From: VXRD01 sp965242535
Lineage (GTDB): Bacteria; Latescibacterota; UBA2968
Direction: 5' to 3'
DNA: 64,000 nucleotides
Assembly: GCA_965242535.1 (NCBI GenBank)
Contig: OZ251458.1
Span: 3,348,001 to 3,412,000, forward strand
In this document: positions 26,152 to 35,145 of the stretch, in pieces
Position numbering within the stretch: position 1 is the stretch's first letter
How the letters are laid out: the number at the start of each line of letters is the position of its first letter
Notes under the pieces: model-generated
Seen by the model: only the letters and a program-made list of their open reading frames with translations
Databases searched by the model: none
Told to the model about the DNA's origin: nothing
Program-made: the position numbers and the translations under genes

Positions 26152-26605
26152 TACTGCGAAAATTAAATGATACCAAATTATGAGATACACAAAACATCAC
26201 CTGCATGGCTCGCTTTTCTAACAACTTTGGTCCTAAAGCATCGTGGGTTGCCTCCGATGCCTTCGGCGACCTACTTTTTGTCAACAGAGAAGACGCGAAT
26301 AAGCGTCTGAAGAAAAGTAGGCGAGCGGGGTACAACTGCCTTAGCAGTTCAAAAATGCCGCTCTCATGCGCCGAGGGGCTAGGCACAGCGCGAGCGGGGT
26401 ACAACTGCTCCAGCAGTTCAATCGCTTTTGTAATCACACGACATGCGTTGGCCTGCAAAGTGGGTTGCAAGAGGGATGTTGGTTGCGAGACGGACTTGCG
26501 CGCTGTGCTTAATGGCTTTCGTTGATGGGGTTTTCCGATGGCATGTTTTGCGATGGCTTATTTGAGGTACGGCATCACGTCCGTTATTCTTTTAAAAATT
26601 TGCGT
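26152..26605. mobile_element. MITE-like element, copy D
   Basis: Left end TACTGCGAAAATTAAATGATACC is a diverged terminal repeat; the right end (ACGTCCGTTATTCTTTTAAAA) has lost it. It carries two copies of the GAGCGGGGTACAACTGC mini-hairpin module, at about 26330 and 26397. An AGACGC-GAATAA-GCGTCT hairpin sits in the loop of the CCTACTTTT/AAAAGTAGG stem. It fills the 554-bp gap between cobA and the BtuG-like gene. Confidence 0.82.
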
Positions 26606-26616
26606 CAAAAACGCAA

Positions 26617-27747
26617 TCATCCGCCATCCATAGCACTGCCGACAAATGCGATGCTCGAAGGCGGCAACCCCGTGCTGATGGGGCCCGCGACGAGGCGATC
26701 GGTATTCACATCGAAAACCTTCACTCCAACAGATGCGGGATCGGCAACACTGCCGCGATCCAGCACGTACAACCGGCCGGCAAACGCGCCCAAGCCGGGG
26801 ACGAATCCGCCGGAGAGGCCCTCCAAACCGGCCACGGACTGCGTCGCTAGATCAAAGCGTTTGACCATGTTGGCGAAATTCGCATCTGTGACGACGACGT
26901 ATCCCTCGCTATCGGAGATCATCGTTATAGAACTCAAATTGCCGCCCAAAGCCCTCTCGCCGAGGGCGATGCCCTCGCTCCTCAAATTTGCCAGATCGAT
27001 CACTTCGATGCCGCCATCCGTCAAATCCGCAAACAGATCGACATGGCTCAATAGCCACTTGTCGCCGCGTTGCGCCGCGCCTGCGGGATTCTTCCCCGCC
27101 ATTGCGATTCCCTGCACGCCCGCCGCGTTCCCATCCACATCCACCACCTGATCGGTTGCCACGTCGATGACCGCTATCGCCGAGGCATCTGTCGGCACCC
27201 AGCCATTGTCCCTGTCCAAACGCTGGCACGCGACGAACAGGCGATTGCCGTACAGGGCGAGTTGGGACATTTCGGGCAAGCCATCCGCATCGGCAAATCC
27301 CGACAGATCGACCGCGCCGAGGGAATCGCCCGTCGCCGGATTGACGATGAGCAACTGTGTGCGTTCGTACCGCGAGATATACGCTTTATCCCCGCTGGCA
27401 AATGCCATGTCGTGCGGGTTGCTACCGTTGCCAGTCGAATACTGCGTCAGCGGCGTTTTCAAATCCCCGCGGTTCAAAACGATCACATTGTCCTGTCCGA
27501 GGCGGTTGATCACATACACCCTGTCCCGATAAACGCGCACCACGGCATCGGAGTGAATCGTCAGGTGATCGAGGGTTGCGACCTGCGTCTGCAAATCCAA
27601 ACTCGACAGGTTGCCACTATTGTAATCCGTCGTCGTCATAATCGCCAGATTCGCCTGTAATGCCAAATCAGGGTCACTCGTGATAGGGTTGTCTTTATTG
27701 CCACACGCTACCATCAAACAAGACACCACCATCAAAAATCGCTTCAT
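26617..27747 (-). CDS. Beta-propeller surface lipoprotein, BtuG-like (putative corrinoid binding)
   Basis: 376 residues. The lipobox VSCLMVACG has Cys at about 15. The mature part has repeated propeller-type strands (DRVYVINRLGQDNVIVLN, DKAYISRYERTQLLIVNP, EGYVVVTDANFANMV), the YncE/DUF5074 style of repeats. Established knowledge: Bacteroides BtuG is a seven-bladed propeller lipoprotein that binds vitamin B12 very tightly and caps BtuB. Here the gene lies directly downstream of a TonB receptor in a riboswitch-controlled cobalamin cluster, so a BtuG-like role is a strong contextual inference. Sequence alone shows only a propeller lipoprotein. MITEs separate it from both neighbours. Confidence 0.78.
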   Translation of the reverse strand: MKRFLMVVSCLMVACGNKDNPITSDPDLALQANLAIMTTTDYNSGNLSSLDLQTQVATLDHLTIHSDAVVRVYRDRVYVINRLGQDNVIVLNRGDLKTPLTQYSTGNGSNPHDMAFASGDKAYISRYERTQLLIVNPATGDSLGAVDLSGFADADGLPEMSQLALYGNRLFVACQRLDRDNGWVPTDASAIAVIDVATDQVVDVDGNAAGVQGIAMAGKNPAGAAQRGDKWLLSHVDLFADLTDGGIEVIDLANLRSEGIALGERALGGNLSSITMISDSEGYVVVTDANFANMVKRFDLATQSVAGLEGLSGGFVPGLGAFAGRLYVLDRGSVADPASVGVKVFDVNTDRLVAGPISTGLPPSSIAFVGSAMDGG

Positions 27748-27856
27748 AACATCCTCCTGTGAAAAGTAACTGCGGAATGGGATACCAGTTCATCGAAATA
27801 GGCTAACTGGCTACTGCCTGCGAGGACAGGCACGGGGGCCATCTGTGCCAACTAAT

Positions 27857-28300
27857 TACTCCGAAAATTAAATGATACCAAATTTTGATACGCACCCATC
27901 CGCACCGATTGGCTCGCTTTTCTAAAGCGTTCGGTCCTAAAGCATCGTGGGTTGCCTTCGATGCCTTCGGCGACCTACTTTTTTTCCAAAAAAAAAAAAG
28001 TAGGCGAGCGGGGTACAACTGCCCAGCAGTTCAAAAATGCCGCTCTCATGCGCCGAGGGGCTTGCACAGCGCGAGCGGGGTACAACTGCCCCAGCAGTTC
28101 AATCGCTTTTGTAGCAGGACGACATGAGACAGCCTGCGAAGTGGGTTGCAAAATGGATGTGGGTTGCGAGACGGACTTGCGCGCTGTGCGTGATGGCTTT
28201 CGTTGATGGACGTTTGGGATGGCACGGTTGGCGATGGCTTCTCTGAAGGACGGTGGAACGCCAAAGCGATCCCGATAATGAATTGGTTGGTACAAATGGG
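27857..28300. mobile_element. MITE-like element, copy E
   Basis: Left end TACTCCGAAAATTAAATGATACC; the right side ends in the alternative terminus GAAGGACGGTGGAACGCCAA...TTGGTACAAATGG. It has two mini-hairpin modules and a CCTACTTTTTTTCC/AAAAAAAAGTAGG hairpin. Hairpin-element fragments (GGCACGGGGGCCATCTGTGCC; GGGCACGGGGCTGTCCC) lie on both outer sides. It fills the gap between the BtuB-like and BtuG-like genes. Confidence 0.82.
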
Positions 28301-28362
28301 CACGGGGCTGTCCCTACAAGTGATGGGGCAAGCTGGCACGGGAGCCGTCTCCGCCTCTGCGT

Positions 28363-30546
28363 CTATCTGCGTCCATCTGCGGATAGGCTGATGAAAAACG
28401 CCCGTCCCGGCAGCGGATAGCCCCATGTATCGGCGATTTGTGAACCCGTTAAATTTTTCGCCTCCAACCCAATGCGAACCCATTGCACCGCGAGTTTCAC
28501 CCCCGCGTTGTGAATGTGCCGCGCGGACAATGGGCGGCGATTGGCGCGGTCGAGAAAATTGCCATCTTCAAACGTGTAATCGTAAAAAACCGTGCAGTGT
28601 CCCAGGCGCGTTGTGACGCGGGCAAAAAGCGCGTGGGGCGGGCGGTTGGGCAAGGTGTTGCCGCTTAGATGGGGGATATCGGATTCGTCTTTGGCGCGTT
28701 GAAATGCGTAGTTGCCCGACAGGTTGACGCGAGAACCCAAGCGTTTTTGTGCGGTGATTTCAACCCCATGCACGCGCGCTTTGCCGATGTTGACCGGGCG
28801 CGACGTAGCCTGTGACGTGTGGACAAACTGGATCAAATTTTCATAGCGATGGTCGAAATACGCGGCCTCGAGCGCGGTCGTCTCGTCCGCATAACGCAGG
28901 CCCACATCCCATGTGCGCCCGCGTTCGGGGCGGAGATCGACATTGCCCACGATGCCGCCGCGGTCGCCGAAGAGTTCGTAAAACGAGGGCACTCGAAACA
29001 CGCGCCCGACATTGGCTTTGAACATCGCGTTGGACATCAAGTCCAAACGCACGCCCGACCGCAGGCCGATCAGATCGCGCACATGGCTCGAATCGGGCGC
29101 GAGGGGAGAAAAATTGAAGGGGTTGGCGCCTGTGAACGAACTGTGGATGCGGCGTTGTTCCACGCCAAATGTCCACAAGCCGATATCGCGCGGCAATGAG
29201 ATGTCCACGTGCAGACGCGCAGACGCCATCCACCGCTGGCTGTCGAATAAGTTGACGCGCGTGCCGATGCGGGTCGTGGGCAAATAGGTCTCCCGATGCA
29301 GATCGAGGGATGCCGCGAGCTCACAGCGCGAAAAGAGGACGGTTCGCAACCGGCTTTGCCACCCATAAGTGCGCGTGCGGTAGTCGTCGTCTTGCCTGCC
29401 AATGCCGATTTCGCCGTCGAGATCGCGAAACCGCTCTTTGGTGTGGGTCAAATAAAGCGATTGGCGCAGGGCGATGCCGCGCAACAAGGCGCGATCTTCG
29501 TAGGCGATTTCCGTAAAGGTTCGGAAGGCATGCAGGCGTGCGCGTCGCGATTGGTTGTTGCCGATGCCGGGGATGCCCTGGCGTTTCCAATACGCGGTTT
29601 CTTGGACGGACAGGGTTCTGTGCGTCCCGAATGCGCGCCGCCATTTGCCCAAAAAATTGACCGATTGGTGGGCGTTGTTTTGCCGACTGCGCCACGCATC
29701 GTCGTCGGCGTTGTATTCGGTGCCATTGTCGTCGAGGAATCCAAAATCGTTGTCGCTGTGTGCGTAATCGGCCACGAACAAGAACTGCGACTGCCCGACC
29801 CCGCCCGCGAGTGCGCCGCTGAGCGATCGCGTGTCAAAGGACCCCCACGATCCGCGAATCCCGCGCGCCCATCTCTCGTCGGTGGCGCGCGTCCGCACGT
29901 GGACCGCGCCGCCCAAGCCATTGCCCCCTGCGCCGCGATAGATTTCAATTTGCCCGACGTGCGCGAGCGGCAGGTTGCCGAGATCCACGCCCCCGCCAAA
30001 CGCGGCATTGAGCAACATGCCGTCGAGATAGACCTCGACTTGCGCCGCCGATGAACCGCGCAGGGAGACGGCGCTGAACGCGCCCAATCCGCCCAAGCGT
30101 TTGACCTGCACGCCCACGGCCTCGGCCAAGACATCGGGCAATGAGGTTTCTCGCCCTTCAAAATACTCGCGGGTGATCACGGTCGCATACGCCGGATGCC
30201 TGTGAATGTCGCCCGCCCCGATGGGATCCGCGATGACCGAGAGTTCACCGAGCGGAAGCGTTTTGGCGGAAAGCGCGATCAAAAGTTCGGTGGTTTCGGT
30301 CGCATGCACGGCGCGCTCAATCGAGTCGTACGCCACATGGGATACGGCGAGGGTGTAAGGGCCGGCTGGCAGATCGAAAAAAGAAAAGCGCCCGCCCCCA
30401 TCCGTCTGGGTCGCAAAATCCGCGTCGAGCACGCGAACACTCGCAGACGCGATGGGTTCATGGGTGGTGGCGTCCACGATCCGCCCGGCGATCTGCGCGG
30501 CCCAAAGCGGCGTGTTCAAGCAGAGAATAAAAATGAGATAGCGCAT
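28363..30546 (-). CDS. TonB-dependent outer membrane receptor, BtuB-like (cobalamin)
   Basis: 727 residues. A signal peptide (MRYLIFILCLNTPLWA) is followed by a carboxypeptidase-regulatory-like domain (IAGRIVDATTHEPIASASV, about 18-100). A plug domain has VSLRGSSAAQVEVYLDGMLL and VGQIEIYRGAGGNGLGGAV. A 22-strand barrel ends in a typical aromatic C-terminus (GRAFFISLSADGRR, slightly extended). Position after the riboswitch and btuF makes cobalamin the likely ligand. It lies downstream of a tandem repeat block and upstream of the propeller lipoprotein. The N-terminal regulatory domain is common in FCB-group receptors and absent from enterobacterial BtuB. Confidence 0.88.
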   Translation of the reverse strand: MRYLIFILCLNTPLWAAQIAGRIVDATTHEPIASASVRVLDADFATQTDGGGRFSFFDLPAGPYTLAVSHVAYDSIERAVHATETTELLIALSAKTLPLGELSVIADPIGAGDIHRHPAYATVITREYFEGRETSLPDVLAEAVGVQVKRLGGLGAFSAVSLRGSSAAQVEVYLDGMLLNAAFGGGVDLGNLPLAHVGQIEIYRGAGGNGLGGAVHVRTRATDERWARGIRGSWGSFDTRSLSGALAGGVGQSQFLFVADYAHSDNDFGFLDDNGTEYNADDDAWRSRQNNAHQSVNFLGKWRRAFGTHRTLSVQETAYWKRQGIPGIGNNQSRRARLHAFRTFTEIAYEDRALLRGIALRQSLYLTHTKERFRDLDGEIGIGRQDDDYRTRTYGWQSRLRTVLFSRCELAASLDLHRETYLPTTRIGTRVNLFDSQRWMASARLHVDISLPRDIGLWTFGVEQRRIHSSFTGANPFNFSPLAPDSSHVRDLIGLRSGVRLDLMSNAMFKANVGRVFRVPSFYELFGDRGGIVGNVDLRPERGRTWDVGLRYADETTALEAAYFDHRYENLIQFVHTSQATSRPVNIGKARVHGVEITAQKRLGSRVNLSGNYAFQRAKDESDIPHLSGNTLPNRPPHALFARVTTRLGHCTVFYDYTFEDGNFLDRANRRPLSARHIHNAGVKLAVQWVRIGLEAKNLTGSQIADTWGYPLPGRAFFISLSADGRR

Positions 30547-30572
30547 AGTAGTAGCGGTCAGTGGTCGATCCT

Positions 30573-31045
30573 TTGTCTGAATCGCGGATTAAACGGATGG
30601 CGCGGATGGCACGGATTAAACCCGTCCGTTCATGTTCTGTCATAAAAAGGAGGGCGATAGATTGCCAAACCCATTGCTACGTGCCCGTAACCCCCATCAT
30701 CCAGAGGGGCAGGGCCCGCTCAACCCTTTGTCTGAATCGCGGATTAAACAGATTACGCGGATGGCACGGATTAAAACCCGTCCGTTCAGGTTCTGTGGCA
30801 ACAAAGGGATGCGATAGATTGCCAACCCCGTTGTCACCTGCCCGTAACCTCGATTAACCGTAGGGACAGGTCCCGCCCAACCCCTTGTCTGAATCGCGGA
30901 TTAAACGGATGGCGCGGATGGCACGGATTAAAACCCGTCCGTTCATGTTTTGCCGCCAAAAAGGAGGGCGATAGATTGCCAACCCCGTTGTCACCTGCCC
31001 GTAACCTCGATTAACCGTAGGGACAGGCCCCCGTGCCTGTCCGTG
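30573..31045. repeat. Three tandem units of about 157 bp
   Basis: Each unit has TTGTCTGAATCGCGGATTAA, then GCGGATGGCACGGATTAAA, CCCGTCCGTTCA, an AAGGAGGGCGATAGATTGCC-like block and CCCGTAACC. Units start near 30573, 30728 and 30885. The last ends in a reversed hairpin element (CGTAGGGACAGGC...). No gene is present. It separates btuF from the btuB-like gene. Confidence 0.85.
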
Positions 31046-31066
31046 CCCCAACCTCAGAGCATCGGA

Positions 31067-32179
31067 TTACGGATCGAGTTTTCGATAATATTTGAGCTGA
31101 TGATCCGGCAACAAATTGGGATGTAGAATTTTGATGATGTCCGCCAAGAGCACATCGGGTTCAAGCAGCCCGGTTTCCCAGTAGTCGTTGCCGCCGTATT
31201 TGTTGAGCCGCGCATTGGCGTTGAAAATTTGCCCGGTTTTGAAAACGGAGAATGTTTTGTACCGGTCGTCTGCCGCAACGACATCGCTTCGAGACCGCCA
31301 CGCATTTTGCATGGTGATCCAGCAATCCGCCTCGTGCGCCCTTTCGTACACCGCTTCAAAATCGAGCGACAAACTCCGTTGTGAATCGTCGTCTGCCCAC
31401 AGGTAATTCGCGCCCGCGTCTTTGAGCAGTTGCGCCGCGTACGTTTTGCCGCCGGACATAAACCACGTTCCGCGCCAGAGCGATCCGACAAAAACCGAGG
31501 GTCGCGCGCCCGCAGGCAAATGTCGCGTCAACGTGCGGCGCGCCTCGTAGCGGACCACCAAACTGTCGAACTGGGCGGTTGCCCGTTCTTCTTTGTCGAA
31601 AAAAGCGGCGATCAGTTTGATCCACTCGGCGCGCCCGAGCAACGAGGGTTCGGCGTACGCGGCGTTTATCACGACGGGGATGCCGGCCCGTTGCAGCGCG
31701 AGATGGGCGTTGGCATGCGCGTCTGTGATCACGAGATCGGGTTGGAGCACCAAAATTTTCTCCAGATCGATGGCCCTGCCCCGGCCGATTTCGGTCAATT
31801 CGCCCGCGGCAAAACGCCGATTGACGGCCCCTGAATTGACGTATTGGATGTCGTCTATCGCAATGAGGCGATCCAACTCGCCGAGCATTTCGACGTGCGG
31901 CAAGTGCGTGGTGGATGTCGCGATCAGGGTTCGCGCGGGGATTTCGATGTGCGGGATCCCATCGTACCCATCGGGTGGCGCCTGTCCGCGCTGTATCAGG
32001 AGACACCGGAACGGTTCTCCTGCATCCGGGCGGGCCACGGTGACGACCTTGTACGCATCGAAATAATCGACCCGGAAACCGCGTGCATAGTGCAAATCCA
32101 ATCGCGCCTCAATGGGCACAACCGCGCCGCAAACCGCGATGCAGCAGAGGAATTGTAGGAATGTTTTGATGCTGGACAT
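31067..32179 (-). CDS. ABC transporter substrate-binding protein, BtuF/FepB type
   Basis: 370 residues from the ATG at 32179, which has AAAGGTG upstream; a GTG at 32188 is possible. A signal peptide (LQFLCCIAVCGAVVPIEA) is followed by a helical-backbone binding fold: VVTVARPDAG, ALIATSTTHLPHVEMLGELDRLIAI-like lobe 1, VLQPDLVITDAH, and lobe 2 with LLKDAGANYLWADDDS. It should bind a corrinoid in the periplasm and pass it to a permease. It is the first gene after a cobalamin riboswitch and terminator, which supports the substrate. The matching permease is not found. Confidence 0.9.
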   Translation of the reverse strand: MSSIKTFLQFLCCIAVCGAVVPIEARLDLHYARGFRVDYFDAYKVVTVARPDAGEPFRCLLIQRGQAPPDGYDGIPHIEIPARTLIATSTTHLPHVEMLGELDRLIAIDDIQYVNSGAVNRRFAAGELTEIGRGRAIDLEKILVLQPDLVITDAHANAHLALQRAGIPVVINAAYAEPSLLGRAEWIKLIAAFFDKEERATAQFDSLVVRYEARRTLTRHLPAGARPSVFVGSLWRGTWFMSGGKTYAAQLLKDAGANYLWADDDSQRSLSLDFEAVYERAHEADCWITMQNAWRSRSDVVAADDRYKTFSVFKTGQIFNANARLNKYGGNDYWETGLLEPDVLLADIIKILHPNLLPDHQLKYYRKLDP

Positions 32180-32318
32180 GGCGTTCACCTTTCGCTTTTT
32201 CCCGGCGCGAGCGCACCGCTCCTGCGATTCGCCTCTGCGTCGATTTAATCGGACGCGGAGCTCGCCTCCCTGCGCCTTTCATCTGCGATCCGCTTTTGGG
32301 GCGGACCGATCCCCGATC

Positions 32319-32352
32319 AAAAAAATCCCCGATTTCCTCGTAGAAATCGGGG
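32319..32352 (-). terminator. Riboswitch-linked intrinsic terminator
   Basis: On the minus strand CCCCGATTTC-TACGAG-GAAATCGGGG is a perfect 10-bp stem followed by seven T residues. It lies 82 bases downstream of the cobalamin aptamer and 140 bases before the btuF start, so it is the likely expression platform (transcription off when cobalamin is bound). Confidence 0.9.
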
Positions 32353-32433
32353 ACATAGCGATGCGCGGCAACCTGTCATTGCCGAATCGCTAGCTCACCT
32401 TTTTCCCAATCCACGAGGAAATTAAAGGTCTGA

Positions 32434-32580
32434 GATTCAGGCAGGTCTTCTGGCTTCTGGATCATCACTTCTCGCGCCTTCCCAGCTTTTTGCCAGTGGC
32501 ATACAGGCGAGGAGCATCTCCAGTTACAGCGGCGGGACCGCAACGGATTTTCACCGTTTTCCCTATTGGCGACCTGAATC
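32434..32580 (-). promoter_or_regulatory. Cobalamin riboswitch aptamer
   Basis: Read on the minus strand: GGGAAAACGGTGAAAATCCG, GCGGTCCCGCCGCTGTAACT, TGCCACTGGC, GGGAAGGC and the B12 box AAGCCAGAAGACCTGCC (32440-32456). P1 pairs GATTCAGG (32573-32580) with CCTGAATC (32434-32441). All core elements of the AdoCbl riboswitch class are present in order. It begins just after the rpmB stop codon and controls btuF and probably the receptor gene beyond. Confidence 0.95.
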
Positions 32581-32597
32581 CGAGATGGTTATGTGCG

Positions 32598-32840
32598 TTA
32601 CAGTGCGACTTTCTCCAGTGAAAGGCCCTGGTCTTTGAGATAGGGCAAAAGCCCTTTTTTGTTGACCGTACGCAATGCGCGAGCCGAGAGTTTGATCCGC
32701 ACAAAGCGACCGAGTTCGGGCACGTAAATGCGTTTGCTTTTTAGATTGGGCTTTTGCACCCGTTTGACTTTGCGGTTGGAATGGGACACGTGGTTGCCCG
32801 CGAGCGGCCCCTTTCCCATGATGCTACAACGTCTGGCCAT
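32598..32840 (-). CDS. rpmB: Ribosomal protein bL28
   Basis: 80 residues, starting MARRCSIMGKGPLAGNHVSH, the bL28 signature, with RALRTVNKKGLLPYLKDQG near the end. ATG at 32840 is chosen from the family start; an upstream in-frame extension is not conserved. It is a large-subunit protein near the peptidyl transferase exit side. It is encoded 16 bases after rpmG, a common pairing. The cobalamin riboswitch starts within 20 bases of its stop. Confidence 0.96.
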   Translation of the reverse strand: MARRCSIMGKGPLAGNHVSHSNRKVKRVQKPNLKSKRIYVPELGRFVRIKLSARALRTVNKKGLLPYLKDQGLSLEKVAL

Positions 32841-32856
32841 GGTAAAAATCCCCTTG

Positions 32857-33021
32857 TTATCTGTCTTCCCGATAGAGCACATGCTTACGCAGTGTGGGAT
32901 CGAATTTTTTGAGTTCGAGGCGGTCGGGATGATTTTGCCGATTTTTCTCCGTGTGGTAATAGTGCGAACTTTCCGTACTTTTCATTTTGATGAGCATGCG
33001 GTTGCCCTGTCGCTTGGCCAT
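32857..33021 (-). CDS. rpmG: Ribosomal protein bL33
   Basis: 54 residues, starting MAKRQGNRMLIKMKSTESSH, with LELKKFDPTLRKHVLYRE at the end. The zinc-binding Cys pairs of the other bL33 type are absent, so it is a Cys-minus form. GGAGGTCACC precedes the ATG at 33021. Forms an operon with rpmB. Confidence 0.96.
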   Translation of the reverse strand: MAKRQGNRMLIKMKSTESSHYYHTEKNRQNHPDRLELKKFDPTLRKHVLYREDR

Positions 33022-33195
33022 GGTGACCTCCAATATCTTTGTCTGAACCATCAACACGCGGCGGAATGGAAAGGCCGAATATACAGCGTTGCACGGATAA
33101 TATCAAGAATTTTGTATCGCAAACATCCGGTTGGCAAAATGACGCCCATTCGCTATCATGCCTCGCGTTCAAATATCCAACATATGGAGGACACC

Positions 33196-33555
33196 ATGGC
33201 CGAAGAAACGATTTTCAGCAAAATTATTCGCCGCGAAATCAGCGCGGATATCGCGTATCAAGACGATCTGGTGACGGCATTTCGGGACATCAATCCCCAA
33301 GCCCCCACGCATGTTTTGATCGTCCCCAATCATTTGATTCCAACCGTGAATGACATCACAGCAGAAGACGAACCCGCGCTGGGGCGCATGCTGACTGTGG
33401 CGGCGAAAATCGCAGCGGATGAGGGCATTGCCGCAGACGGGTATCGCCTGATCATCAATTGCAATCGCAACGGCGGGCAGGAAGTGTATCACATTCACAT
33501 GCATCTGGTGGGCGGGCGACCTTTGGGCAGGATGTTGGAGAGGCGGGAGAGGTGA
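33196..33555 (+). CDS. HIT family nucleotide hydrolase/transferase (HINT type)
   Basis: 119 residues. EETIFSKIIRREISADIAYQ and DINPQAPTHVLIVPN lead to the catalytic HIT motif HIHMHLVGG (HxHxH). GGAGG lies 5 bases before the ATG at 33196, deciding that start. HINT proteins hydrolyse adenosine phosphoramidates. The C-terminus (ERRER) is encoded by the first heptads of a repeat array, and the stop codon lies in the array. Divergent from rpmG. Confidence 0.94.
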   Translation: MAEETIFSKIIRREISADIAYQDDLVTAFRDINPQAPTHVLIVPNHLIPTVNDITAEDEPALGRMLTVAAKIAADEGIAADGYRLIINCNRNGGQEVYHIHMHLVGGRPLGRMLERRER

Positions 33556-33770
33556 GACGGGAGACGGGAGAAGCAAGAAGCAAGAGGCAAGAGGCAAGAA
33601 GCAAGAAGGCCATCCATCCAAGCGGTCAGTGGTCAGTTATCTCGCCCCGTCCTTATCAACACGTAGGGACAGGCCCCCGTGCCTGTCCGAAGATACAAGA
33701 CGGGAGAGGGAAGTTTAGCCACAGCGGGGTAAGACTGGGGACAGCCCGTTCAAAGATACGAGAAGCGGTC
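33540..33770. repeat. Heptad array with reversed hairpin element
   Basis: GGGAGAC/GGCAAGA-type heptads (33550-33610) are followed by AAGCGGTCAGTGGTCAGTTA and a reversed hairpin element (CGTAGGGACAGGCCCCCGTG...CTGTCCGAAGATACAAGA, 33662-33700). A mini-hairpin-like stretch (AGCGGGGTAAGACTGG) comes next. No gene is present up to the prfB stop. Confidence 0.85.
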
Positions 33771-33792
33771 AGTCCATCCAGCCCTCAACTTC

Positions 33793-34912
33793 TTATGTGG
33801 TTGCTTGCGCCTGCGTCAAATACGCGCGGATGAAGGGATCGAGATCCCCGTCCATGACGCCTGAGACGTCGGAGGTTTCCACGCCCGTGCGCGCGTCTTT
33901 GACCATCTGATAGGGTTGGAAAACGTAGTTGCGGATCTGACTGCCCCATTCGATGCGTTTCTTCGTGCTTTCGAGGGCGGCGCGTTTTTTGTTTTCCTCT
34001 TCGCGCATGTGTTGATACAGCCGCGCCTTGAGAATTTTCATGGCCGTATTGCGATTCTTGTACTGGGAACGCTCGTTCTGGCACTGCACCACAATGCCCG
34101 TGGGGACGTGGGTCATCCGCACCGCGGAATCGGTTTTGTTGACGTGTTGCCCGCCCGCGCCGCCCGCGCGGTACGTGTCCACCTTGAGATCATTGGGATT
34201 GATTTCCACCTCGATATCGCCTTCGGCGTCTGGATACACAAATACGGATGCAAACGACGTGTGCCGGCGACTGTTGGAATCGTAAGGCGAAATCCGCACC
34301 AATCTGTGGACGCCGGATTCGGCTTTGAGATAGCCAAACGCATACTCGCCCGTCACCTCAACCGTCGCGCTCTTAATCCCCACGATCTCGCCGGGCAAGG
34401 TGTCCAAAACGCGCGTCTGAAACCCGCGCCGCTCGGCCCAGCGCGTGTACATCCGCATCAGCATCTGCGCCCAGTCCGTGGCTTCGGTGCCCCCCGCGCC
34501 CGAGTGGATGGTCAAAATCGCGGCGTGGCGATCCTCCCGATTGCCCAGCATATACTGCAATTCGAGCGCGTCCAATGCCTCGCCCACGGCGGGCAACTCG
34601 GCGGCGACTTCGGACAGGGACTCGGCGTCGCCTTCTTCGCACGCGAGTTCAAACAGCACGTCCAAATCCCCGACTTGCCCATCCAATTCCGCCCAGCGGT
34701 CGACCCAGTATTTCTCGGCATTGCAGGCGTCTATGACCCGTTGCGCGGTTTCCCGATCATCCCAAAAATTCGGCGCGCCCATCCGCTGTTCAAATTCGGC
34801 GATTTTTGCGCGGCGTTGCGCGACGTCAAAGATGCCTCCCGAGTTTATCCACGCGCACGCGATAATCGGATAGGATGCCTTGCAACTCGCGCTCTTGGAT
34901 TTCTACGGCCAT
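33793..34912 (-). CDS. prfB: Peptide chain release factor 2, with programmed +1 frameshift
   Basis: Frame 0 runs from ATG 34912 through MAVEIQERELQGILSDYRVR to a TGA stop. The slip site CTTTGAC (34825-34831) is preceded by GGGAGG acting as internal Shine-Dalgarno. After a +1 shift (L-D-V-A-Q-R-R) the reading continues to 33793, about 372 residues in all. Domains: helical domain 1, the SPYDSNSRRHTSFASV region, and GGAGGQHVNKTDSAVR with the catalytic GGQ; the RF2 selector motif is in the middle domain. It ends translation at UGA and UAA, and the slip is the classic autoregulation. PrmC, which methylates its GGQ, is also in the window. Confidence 0.95.
34825..34840 (-). promoter_or_regulatory. 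prfB programmed frameshift site
   Basis: GGGAGG-CAT-CTT-TGA-C on the minus strand: an SD-like hexamer 3 bases before CTT, in-frame TGA and following C. This is the canonical RF2 autoregulatory cassette. Confidence 0.95.
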
Positions 34913-34974
34913 GATATGTTCCTCGTATTTTCGGGCGGGCACGGGGCATCGCCCTTACGGTCTGGATCGTGGGG

Positions 34975-35112
34975 GGAGACGGAAGACGGAAGACGGAAGA
35001 CGGAAGACGGAAGACGGAAGACGGAAGACGGAAGACGGAAGACGGGAGACGGAAGACGGAAGACGGGAGACGGAAGACGGAAGACGGAAGACGGAAGACG
35101 GAAGACGGGAGA
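34975..35112. repeat. Tandem heptamer array (GACGGAA), about 19 units
   Basis: Near-perfect GGAAGAC heptamers with a few GGGAGAC variants. It is the purest heptad array in the window, upstream of prfB and downstream of a rearranged hairpin element (GGGCACGGGGCATCGCCC, about 34936-34955). Confidence 0.95.
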
Positions 35113-35145
35113 GGGCTGGATCTCGGGTTGACGCGGATTAGGTTC

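Noticed and set aside
28300..28320. Hairpin elements as Rho-independent terminators
   Set aside because: The GGACAGGC/GCCTGTCC stems lack a T run (CCTACG follows) and occur in both orientations relative to genes.
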